A stretch of 64,000 bases of DNA, from NCBI GenBank assembly GCA_036768485.1, contig JAVLUZ010000142.1:3285848-3349847 (forward strand). Reading direction: 5' to 3'. The translations under genes and the position numbers were made by a program. Shown here one piece after another: positions 55,847-64,000 of the stretch. Below the pieces are notes generated by a model. It had not been told where the DNA came from and made no database searches. It saw only the letters and a list, made by a program, of their open reading frames with translations. This DNA comes from Mermis nigrescens (Eukaryota; Nematoda; Enoplea; Mermithida; Mermithidae). Each line of letters begins with the position of its first letter. Within the stretch, counting starts at the first letter, position 1.

Positions 55847-57096
55847 CTTTAGGCATAGCCGGGGGCATTGGGAGTACCTGCCCCCCGAAATTTTTCAGAA
55901 ATATTGTTGATTTTTTTGTTGCAATAATGTATGTCCAGAAAACTAAGTTCAAAAAGGCAAAACTTCAAAATTTTCCGCGCCGAGTCATTATTATTTATTG
56001 CTATATAGATCCAACAAATTTAAAAGCTTGAATCAGCTAAAATAATCCAGCACTTCACATCACTTTAGTAATTTAATGCACTATTTGTTCGTTGAATGAA
56101 ACTGCGCATGCTTGTTATGCATGATAGTAAAAGTGCGAAAATGATTGTGAACCAGTTTGTCTATTCTTTGTTTCGTTCATCTTTCTTTACAAGGACACAA
56201 TCCTATTTTAATTGGAAGGAATGGCCAAATTTTCTTATGTTTTTGCGCATTTCTTGTTCTATGAACTGCATTTTGTTAATTAGAAGGCTACAAATGGGCC
56301 TGAAAACGGTAAGAACAAAATTTTCATGGATACATCTTTCTATATCTTATTGGCAGTGACCCGTCGCTGCGCTATGTACCCAGCAGAGGTCGAAAAACGC
56401 ATTTCAGATCAGTTTGTGCAATGTAGGAGTTCATCAATTTTAAGTGTTTTTATGCTTGCTTCCGGACCGAGATTTGGCCGATTTTGAGAAAATTTTAACG
56501 TTACTATTTAACATTAAAATATTTTTTTTACAAAATTTTCCGGGACTCTGCCCCGGATCCCGCCCGCCACCTCAGACGTCCCGCAGCCATAAAATCTCGT
56601 ACATGTGCAACGAGATTTTAGGGAGAACAAGCCAGGTAAAAGGGTTAAGAATTTCTAAAAATTTCCGGCGTTTCGCGCCGGCATTAATTTGTCTGTTTTG
56701 TATGATTTAAGCGGTATAAATTGAGTTTAATGTGCAAAAACGTCAAAATTTTCCGGCGCATAGCGCCGCCAGTTACTGTTCTTTCTTTTTGTAAAGCTCC
56801 AGCATTGCGTTTAAAAGCCTGAATCACTCAAAATATCTTCAGTCAAAGTTAGTAATTCGCAGTTTTCTTGTTAGAAGCTTGAATTGTCAAAACTGTTTTG
56901 TACAAATTTGGTGATTTTCTGCTCTCTCAGATTATTAGTATTCACAGAGCTACAAACTGTTAGGGGTGGAACAAATGACTGAATTTCTTAGCACTTTGCG
57001 CCACTTATGAATTCCGAACTGTTTGTCAATAGAAAGGTCGTAAATTCTACATGAAGGCGTTTATGCCCCCCGAACCAAAATTCTGATTACGTCTCT
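55847..57096. mobile_element. Same AGACGTAG-type element inside the inner hAT
   Basis: GCAGTCAG at 55839-55846 and 57097-57104 flank it, as in the outer copy, so it was already present when the hAT family amplified. Confidence 0.83.
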
Positions 57097-57429
57097 GCAG
57101 TCAGCTCCAGATAGACTTAGACTTGTTTTTGAATAAATTTTCATTTCCGGTTGATTTCAAAATTGCTTTTCGTCAGTGTGTTTTCCTGCTTCAAATGTTT
57201 TAATGACGCTATGAAGATACAAAACCTGCTTCACAATTTTTTGCTTTGAATTATGAAAATGACTCAAATTTCATTAAATGCATACGAATTCTTCAGATTA
57301 AAGCCTATATTCTATTTAATCTTGCATTAATTTTTCAATAATTTTACTGCTTAAATACCACTTTGCCCTAGACCTCACTTCAACCGTAAATAAACGATGT
57401 TCACTGCATTCTCTCTTATCTAAGGTCCT

Positions 57430-57645
57430 ACCCCTGGTACCCAAATTACCCGGGTACCCGGGTAATGAAATAGCCGGGTACCCGGGTAGTAAAATTTGCA
57501 AAAAGTGCAGCTCTACTGTTAACCGTAAATAAACGATGTTCACTGCATTCTCTTTTATCCAAGGTCCTACCCGGGTATACCCGGGTACCCGAATTACCCG
57601 GGTACCCGAGTAATTCGGGTACCCGAATTACTCAGGTACCCGGGT
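57430..57645. repeat. GGGTACCC subterminal arrays, right ends of inner and outer hAT
   Basis: Two arrays (57430-57490 and 57565-57645) separated by the inner hAT end and target duplication. Confidence 0.9.
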
Positions 57646-58790
57646 AATGAAATAGCTGAATTGCCGGTAGTAAAATTTGCAAAGTGTGCAGCTCTACCTC
57701 TAATGCACTCGTTATTGGCCAATATTCGCCTTTAACGAAAAATTCGGGGCCAACATTGGCCAATAATCAGTGCCGAATTTCCCCCTCTTCCCACTGGCTA
57801 GCGCCAGTGATATACCAAAGTTCCTACCTAGGACGCATTTTGGCATGTTCTTATCGACTTTTAAAATAAAAATTTCCAGACCCCCCTTGGAAAAATCCTA
57901 GCTGCGCCTCTAATTTTATGACTCGCACTTTCGCACGCAGAAGGCAATAATGTAGGTATATACTACAATTATTCATCTCGTTCTCATTAGTACAGTATAT
58001 GTATGTCATGTATCGATACACTCTTTAATTGTGCGCATGACTAAACTTGCTCACAGCTACAAACCTAATGTTACACATTCTAAAACATGTTGATTCCCTA
58101 CCTTTAACTAATTTAACCCTGCGAATTTTTGAAATTTCTTAATGACTACAATAGCATTTTAAGCTTATTCCTACATGAACTTTATGCCACAGCATATCAA
58201 TGAGCGGCTTTGTGGATAAAATAGAGAAACCCACAATCTTTACCATTGTTCTTCTAGTTTAAACCAATTATAAAAGCGATTTTTATCCACAAAAAATTAT
58301 AATATGCAGTTTCGTGAATCAAACTATAATATTCAGCACGTAAGCAGATACCTATTTACATATGTAAGGTAGGGGCGCCACTCCGCTATGTGAGCAAAAT
58401 CTTACTGCACCAGTTTCTCGGATCTTCCACTCTGTATCGCGTGTGTAGCACTAACCGAAGTCGGGCCCTTGCTCACTTTCTGCGCAAATATTCAATAATA
58501 TCGAGACAATATAGCATCAACCTCACGAGTTTCATCTCAAAACATTTCAAATCGTGTAGCAGCAACTCTGCCACAATTATCACAATAAAACAACTTATCA
58601 AACTACAGGCTGACGCACTTTTTATGTGATAGAAATTTCTACGTTGCAGTGAAAATGGCCCAAATGGAATAAATTGAATGAACAAGGTGCTTACATTATG
58701 TACCTACGTACAGACTGTTTCGAAATTCATGTAAGGCACATAATTCAAAAGCAGTGAAAATTTAGCCAGTCGGTGCATGGGCTTTCATCC

Positions 58791-59049
58791 ACACCTGGGC
58801 GTGGGGGTTTGGGGGGTACGCACCCCCCCAGAAACCAAAATACCCCCCAGAAATCAAAATACCCCCAGCATTCAATTTTTGAAAAATTTTTTCGTTTTTT
58901 TCGCAATTTTTTGATACCAATGGATAGTGCTTGATGAGAAACGTCGAAAAATGGTGTTTTTATCGCCATACCACCATTTTTAAGGCCATTTTTCGACCTT
59001 CAAAAAAATCTTGCACCCCCCCCCCAGAATTTTCTTGCTGCCCACGTAT
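58791..59049. mobile_element. R4 MITE copy with perfect 10-bp direct repeats
   Basis: ACACCTGGGCGTGGGGG to CTGCCCACGTAT, flanked on both sides by GCTTTCATCC. Confidence 0.88.
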
Positions 59050-59854
59050 GCTTTCATCCGATTGGCTATCGTCTGTTGCACATTTTTTTGGCTCTTAAAC
59101 CTTGTGCTTTGGCACTCTGGGTCAACTTAGCTCATAGGAGCTGAGAGCGTAACCTGCAGCCTCGCGCGAGAAAATTCTTATACACGCTAGGGAGTCAAAC
59201 GCCGTATGTCTCGATGAGACGTGAGTGGTAATAAAAAAACCGGTAGACCACTTGGAAAGCGGCAGTAGTGTTATTTTGGTAGCCAAAAAATAATTAAAAT
59301 ATGATTTTGGTATGGTTGGTTAGCTTAATTTTAATATGATATAAATATGATATTTTGCTATTTTTTATTTAAAATATGATATAATTTTGATATTTGGTAT
59401 ATATTTAATGTTTTTGGTAGGTAGTGCATATGAATAGCTATATGTATTTTCTGCAACCATTTCAAAGTAGGTACCTATGTAAGCAAAATAGTTCGAATTA
59501 AATGCATGCATATCAATGCACTGTAATAAATTATGCAAATTTTTAAGACTCGTTCATTTTATTTCAGAGTCAAAAAGACCAAGTATGCAAGTAATCAATA
59601 TTTTTTGAACGAATATCTCTCTTTTCCAACGATTTTTCACTTAATCGGAAGCAACAATTACAATGTTATGCATAGCAATGAATAAGCATAGCTAGTTCGA
59701 AATGGGACGTTTTGGCGACGCCGTTTTGGCGCCGAATTAAAATTTTCTTCGAAATTTCTTCAAAAAGACTGTTTTAGCATTCTACATATGCTGAAATACA
59801 TAGCTGTTTCTGCTAATGAAATAGTTTGAGAGCTAATATACACATGCATATCTA

Positions 59855-59946
59855 CAGTCTGTTTCACATAACTTGGTGCATGAAATTCTGGTTCACAACA
59901 ACTTAGAATCGTGAACATAAAAGCACAAAGTTATGTGAAACAGACT
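59855..59946. mobile_element. 92-bp palindromic MITE (CAGTCTGTTTCACATAACTT)
   Basis: Almost perfect inverted repeat between TA dinucleotides: CAGTCTGTTTCACATAACTT and AAGTTATGTGAAACAGACT. Confidence 0.88.
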
Positions 59947-61377
59947 ATACATATTTGGTGAGCAAAAATGCAAAAAGTAAGTAAATGTCATTAATATTTA
60001 TTATCCGGAAGGAATTATGAGGCTAACGACTGATCTACATACAAGATGGGCTTGGGGGGTTTGGGGGTATAAGCCAATGGATATTGCTTGATTGATGATA
60101 TTAAGCGTCAAAAATTGGTGTTAATTCGCCTCAGCTTTATATACGTGCTCAAATTGACTGTAAAGTGCTGGAATAATGTGAGCACAGGAGCCTGTTCCAT
60201 ATTTCGCACACTACGGTTTCATAATAGGTGGTAGGTACCTATTAAACATATATATATATACATAGGTAGTTATCACGAATGGGCGTAGGTGCTCTGGACC
60301 GTAGGTGGGCGGCTCTAAAGGTCAGGGGGTGCGAATTTTTCAAAGTCAAATATTGGCCACAATTAGCGAAGCAGTTAATGCGAGGCGGGTACTAAGAAAC
60401 TGCAATAGGTTGAATTGGTTGAATTGTTAAGACATTCGAATCACCATACTGTAAGTCTCAAAAATTTAGAAGCAGATTATAGTTGAATTGCACGCAAGCT
60501 GAATCAAGTGTGGAACGGATTTGACTGTTTTATTGCACAAAACTCAAGCAACACTATTGAATCAAACAAAGCCTCACTTATACTACCAATCTACTCTGGA
60601 GTCCGCAAATTATGAAATAATTACTATAGTCTGTTCAATTCCAAATGGCCCATTTTCACTGTCTTATTACTGTTTTAGTTTTTTTACCGCACAGACGGCT
60701 CCATCAATTACGTTTAGTAGCGGCTGATTGCTTTAAAGTCTCATTGATGTTTAATATGTTTTGCTTAGCACGTGGCCTATCTAAAAAACTGCCAACAAAC
60801 TCTAACCCGTAAAATATTCTAAAGCAAAAATGGGCTGTTCGTAAAGCAAAAATGGGCCGTTCGGAACGAAATGGGACATTTAGGCGCCGGCCGTTTTGAC
60901 GACGAACGTTTTGGCAACGGCCGTTTTAGCGCTGGACTAGAAATTTTCTTCAAAATGGGCTTGAAATTGGACAGAAATTGTAAAATAACTTAGTTTTACT
61001 GCTATTTTAGCAGTACAACTCACAACTGCAAATGCATGGCGTGCCATGGCCATACATCGATGCACAACATAATCGGCCGGTAAATTTCAAGCACTTTTGA
61101 AAATTACCGATTTTCATCCATTTTTAGCTTTCATTTCGCAACATTTTCCACAGCAAAATTACCAATTCCTCATCATAGAGGACCAGACCACACGTGGGCG
61201 TGGAGGATAATGAGATCCCAACAAATCTGGCAGGCAGACCCCCAAAATCGACTGACCCCATAATTAAATTTTTGGGATTTTGCGAGTTTTTCACCATTCT
61301 GAACCTTCCAGAATTTGGCTGTTGCTCTTGAAGGGTACAGACTCTACCAACCCCCGTCCCGTTGTGCATGTAAGGCC

Positions 61378-61551
61378 ATGACCAACTTCGGCACTCGTAG
61401 AAGAATAGATCCCAATTTTGACGTCTATTCAGCTAAAGGTGTCTTAAAAGATGATATAGCACTTAAAAGCGCAAAAACTTTATTAATTCACGATTCTAAT
61501 CGATTTAGCACGCTTTTTAATAAATTTGGCTTTTATACATACCGTTTTTAA
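61378..61551 (+). CDS. Uncharacterised 57-aa ORF
   Basis: ATG to TAA reads MTNFGTRRRIDPNFDVYSAK, then GVLKDDIALKSAKTLLIHDS and NRFSTLFNKFGFYTYRF. Composition is coding-like, unlike the flanking repeats, and it sits within the 60.6-63.0 kb palindromic element. An AG just before the ATG leaves open a last-exon reading. I do not recognise the family. Confidence 0.3.
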   Translation: MTNFGTRRRIDPNFDVYSAKGVLKDDIALKSAKTLLIHDSNRFSTLFNKFGFYTYRF

Positions 61552-62043
61552 TTAAAGTTATTTTTCACAAAGCAATTTCTCTAATAGCTAACGCATCTAA
61601 AACCACTTCTTAGCAGAGATTCTTCTGAGTGCCACTATTCGATCTATAACCTAAGACAAATACAAAATGTTTCTAAAAATTGAAAAGAGTTGTGGTAGAA
61701 AAGTCAGTAATACACATGCCTGACGTTCTTCACCTCAGGCTATCGCCCATCAATCGCCCATCAATACGAGTGCATACGCATAAAGCGTTCTAAATAACTA
61801 TGCATATTTTAAGTACGAACGTATGCACATGCATAAACCTATTCAAAACAGTATCCAAGATTTGATTACAGAGAGGTCCAAGAATTTTGGTGTCATGTCC
61901 AAAACCGTAAAGAATGTTATGCAAAAATAACGAGATTTTTTAGCACTTTCTCGCGAATTCTGTACAGAGAAAAAGAAAACATCGAAAAATTTAATTTACC
62001 CAAAAGTAGTGTACAATTGCAGAAAAACAATGCATAAAGTTCA

Positions 62044-62375
62044 AGGGCGTAGCTGGCCTTCCAATTTTTGGAGGGATGTTAATTCTAAAGTCAAATAGCT
62101 CAACAACTACTTATGTATAGTCAGGCAAAAATAATGGTGTTTTTAAGTTAAGTTTTTCAAAGCGAGATCCACGCACTGAAAAAATCTTTAAAATTTAGCT
62201 CGATTCGAATTATATTGAAAAGTGCGCTAAACTCTATCAAAGCGGTCTTTCATATGAGCTTCAAGAATTTTAACTCTTTTCCTCTGGGTTACCCTTGTAG
62301 AAAATACCTCCTCGTACTTCCAAAATTTTTAGGACTAGTCCCCCTTAATCCCCACAACTGCGCCGCTGATTGAAT
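62044..62375. repeat. Possible GGGCGTAGCTGG element
   Basis: AGGGCGTAGCTGGCC at the left and ACAACTGCGCCGCTGA at the right resemble the ends of the CAGGCACGTAGCTG and AGGCGTAGCCAGG families, but no target duplication is seen. Confidence 0.4.
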
Positions 62376-62929
62376 CATAGATCCGCGCAAAGCGCAGGAG
62401 TAACGAATTCACCATGTCTCACTCAGGCGTAGGTTTGTAGATCACAAGCGCTTGAGGAAGGTTAGAAATATTTTGTCTTAAGGACTTAGTTCAAAAGTGT
62501 ATTAAATCTTTTAGAAAATCTTCTAACTAGACTTCAGGAATTTTCAATTTTTTGGCCCAAGAAACTTGCTTAAATCATAATTTCTGTTTGTTTCGAGCAG
62601 AGAAGGGTGGCAAGGCACCTCTGCTCCTGAATACGGGTCATAATATCAAATAATTGAAGGTTTCATCGGGAAATTATACAAAGAAATACTGTCTGTCTCC
62701 GTAGAACTAAACGACCAGTGTGTACGGTCAATTTCGAGCACTCTAGAGAGAATTTTCTGCATGTCTGTTGCACTATAAAGGCCGATCTAGGGATTCAAAA
62801 ATTGAGCCTTTTTGGGCCAAAATGACTTCAAAAAGTGGTATAAATGCTACAATAGCGTTAAAACTAAGTTATTGTACAGTTTCTGGCCAATTTCCAGACA
62901 ATTTTGAAGAAAATGTTATCCGGCGCCAA

Positions 62930-62995
62930 AACGGCATCGCTAAAACGGCGTCATCAAAACGGCGTCGCCAAGCCAAAATGGCGGGGCCAAAATGT
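62930..62995. repeat. 11-bp 'GGCGTCGCCAAAAC' type array
   Basis: Five or six units of the form CGnCnnnAAAACGG. Reverse-oriented relatives lie at 60880-60935 and 59700-59740. Confidence 0.8.
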
Positions 62996-63159
62996 CTCAG
63001 ACCGCGTTTGGAACGGAACAGACTATAGCATACGATTACGACGAAGATAAATTCGTGACTTTTTCAACAGCAATAACGAAACGCAATTTACAAAACGAGG
63101 TTCTATAATAAGCGCTATGTACAACATTCAAGGAAGGCAGGTACATAGATGTGTAGGCA

Positions 63160-63375
63160 CAGCCTGTTTCATTCATTGGCGAGCTTTTTCACCAAACTCA
63201 GTTCACATCAATTAGGCTATAAAAGTAGGTTAGAAGTGTGATGCAGTTTTGCTGTTCGACAAGGGGAGAGATCCTCCCAACAACTCACTAAACTGTAGAC
63301 TATCACTGTTATTGTATTAAATTAAATAGTCGCCTTTAAACTTTTCAAAAAAATCTCGAATAAATGAAGCAGACT
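63160..63375. mobile_element. Palindromic MITE related to the 59.9 kb one
   Basis: CAGCCTGTTTCATTCATTGG to TAAATGAAGCAGACT. A short relative with a similar right end (AATGAAACAGACT) lies at about 48470-48528. Confidence 0.7.
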
Positions 63376-63379
63376 ATAT

Positions 63380-63760
63380 GTAGGTACTTAAGCAAGTACC
63401 ATCAGCAGCGCATGCGCAATGAAAAAAGAAGCGAATATTGTCACTAGGTCTTCGAACAGTTTTGCCAAAGCATAACATGTGTGCAAAAACCTTCGAGCCA
63501 GAAGTTGCGACTTTGTAATGAAAGACAGTAGATTGATGAGAATTTCGGACTTTGGCATGCCCTAAAGTTAGCGGAATTCAGATATCACTAATTCAAATAT
63601 CGAATATTATGCAAAGCAAAGTAATATGCAACAATGAAAATGACAAACCAGAGAGGAAAGCGGAATATTTCCTAATAAAATGAAGCTTTTGTAAATGAAC
63701 CATACAAGACTAGAATTTTTCAATGTTGCTAAAACAACATCGCGGTAAAAATAATAAGAA
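63380..63760. other. Unassigned sequence before the terminal R3 copy
   Basis: No gene or repeat recognised. Confidence 0.45.
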
Positions 63761-63769
63761 ATTGTTTCA

Positions 63770-64000
63770 GTCCTACCAACCAGGAGTGCGAGGGGTTTTC
63801 CACCCAGCCCCTCAGAAAAAATTTCACACTCCAGCACTTTTTTACCCTTCCCTGGAATTCGCAAACTTTCCAAAAATTCGTAGAAAAGGTGCCAAATTTT
63901 CGGCGCTTCGCGACATATCCTAATTTTTTAACTATATTTTATTCAATTAATTTGAATTTTTCGATTTTTGCGAAATATTTTACCTTTTATAATCTACAAA
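63770..64000. repeat. R3 repeat, cut by the window end
   Basis: CCTGGAATTCGCAAACTTTC, TTTTCGGCGCTTCGCGACAT and TATTTTATTCAATTAATTTG match the first half of R3. Confidence 0.78.

Larger units (their letters stand above)
55298..57515. mobile_element. Inner hAT element, same family, inserted in the outer one
   Basis: TAGAGCTGCACGCGGGTACC to GTGCAGCTCTA, 2218 bp, with perfect 8-bp duplications CTGTTAAC at 55290-55297 and 57516-57523. The sequences just outside (TTCAGATTAAAGCC..., CGTAAATAAACGATGTTCAC) are also present inside it, showing that the target was another copy of itself. Confidence 0.93.
48892..57696. mobile_element. Third layer: outer hAT element with GGGTACCC-rich ends
   Basis: The left end TCGAGCTGCACGCGGGTAC and right end GTGCAGCTCTA are inverses of TAGAGCTGCAC with one change. 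They are flanked by CCCCTAAT (48884) and CCTCTAAT (57697), 7 of 8, inside the right arm of the second-layer element. The body (48.99-50.86 kb) is about 95% similar by eye to the inner copy at 55.4-57.26 kb. It is interrupted by a LINE at 50864 and by the inner hAT at 55298. No transposase frame is visible. Confidence 0.85.
47518..57773. mobile_element. Second layer: element with long GGCACTGATTATTGG terminal repeats
   Basis: GCACTGATTATTGGCCAATG at 47518 and its inverse ending 57773; the arms extend about 115 bp (GGCCAATATTTGCAAGATTT, CTTAAAAAGCTTC). The right arm is cut at 48891 by the outer hAT and resumes at 57705. Without the insertion the element is about 1.4 kb. Its interior holds an R4 copy and a tRNA-like sequence. 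Confidence 0.8.
47141..57909. mobile_element. Outermost layer of the nest: AGGCGTAGCCAGG element
   Basis: The left end AGGCGTAGCCAGGATTTT at 47141 and the right end AAAATCCTAGCTGCGCCT at 57909 are imperfect inverses typical of this MITE type. The left part (47141-47517) carries CGGCGTGAAGCACCG and CCAGGGGGAATTCC. The element is split by the next layer at 47518. No target duplication could be seen, so this layer rests on end similarity only. Confidence 0.55.
60625..63027. mobile_element. 2.4-kb palindromic element with AAAACGGC arrays
   Basis: TATAGTCTGTTCAATTCCAA at the left and its near inverse at the right (TTTGGAACGGAACAGACTATA). Inverted inner arms match at 60840-61020 and 62810-63000, including ATAACTTAGTTTTA. 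Both arms carry units like GGCGCCAAAACGGC. TA at the borders suggests a Tc1/mariner-type insertion. Confidence 0.65.

Noticed and set aside
48892..57260. Two roughly 2-kb direct repeats flanking a reverse transcriptase, resembling the LTRs of a retrovirus-like element
   Set aside because: The enclosed RT is a CR1/L2-like LINE with its own CATTAA duplications, and each repeat is a hAT body with TAGAGCTGCAC ends and 8-bp duplications. Self-nesting explains the geometry.
58390..58629. 79-codon plus-strand frame rich in Ser, Ile and Lys
   Set aside because: No motif or homology is visible and it lies among decayed palindromic repeats.

Overview
The window looks like nuclear DNA of an intron-rich, repeat-rich animal, perhaps an arthropod; I cannot name the species. 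There is no operon structure. Protein-coding signal is confined to short exons with GT/AG borders, and almost everything else is transposable-element (TE) sequence: non-LTR retrotransposons, a Penelope-like fragment, hAT-type and Tc1/mariner-type DNA elements, and many small palindromic elements (MITEs).

Left two thirds (2.6-43.2 kb, minus strand): one gene, a BAG6/Scythe homologue. I can place 18 coding exons, from an ATG at 43194 that starts a ubiquitin-like domain to a C-terminal segment with the BAG6 signature [14 protein letters not shown] near 2.7 kb. Most exon junctions agree in phase. Three do not, and the large internal helical region of vertebrate BAG6 was not found. The coding total is about 2.65 kb spread over more than 40 kb. 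The introns hold a Penelope GIY-YIG fragment (5.7-6.2 kb), a decayed hAT element with a transposase fragment (6.4-8.4 kb), a 5'-truncated LINE between TA microsatellites (18.0-19.2 kb), a palindromic element carrying a small protein fragment (23.1-24.0 kb), a self-nested foldback element (25.6-30.2 kb), a GC-decorated hAT element (37.7-38.5 kb), and dozens of small repeats.

Right third (43.2-64 kb): no convincing host gene. The main object is a nest of transposons at 47.1-57.9 kb. A 'GGCGTAGCCAGG' element is interrupted by a 'GGCACTGATTATTGG' element. That is interrupted by a hAT element, which in turn holds a CR1/L2-like LINE (itself carrying a MITE) and a second copy of the same hAT. Target-site duplications support most layers. 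The last 6 kb contains a 2.4 kb palindromic element with arrays of an 11-bp unit, small palindromes, and one unrecognised 57-aa ORF.

Two patterns cut across the whole window. First, several hAT-type elements carry their own short palindromic repeats just inside the ends (CCTCGG, GGATCCGG, GGCCCCGG, GGGTACCC). Second, a short hairpin motif, CGGCGC-TTC-GCGCCG (other strand CGGCGC-GAA-GCGCCG), recurs inside many otherwise different repeat families.
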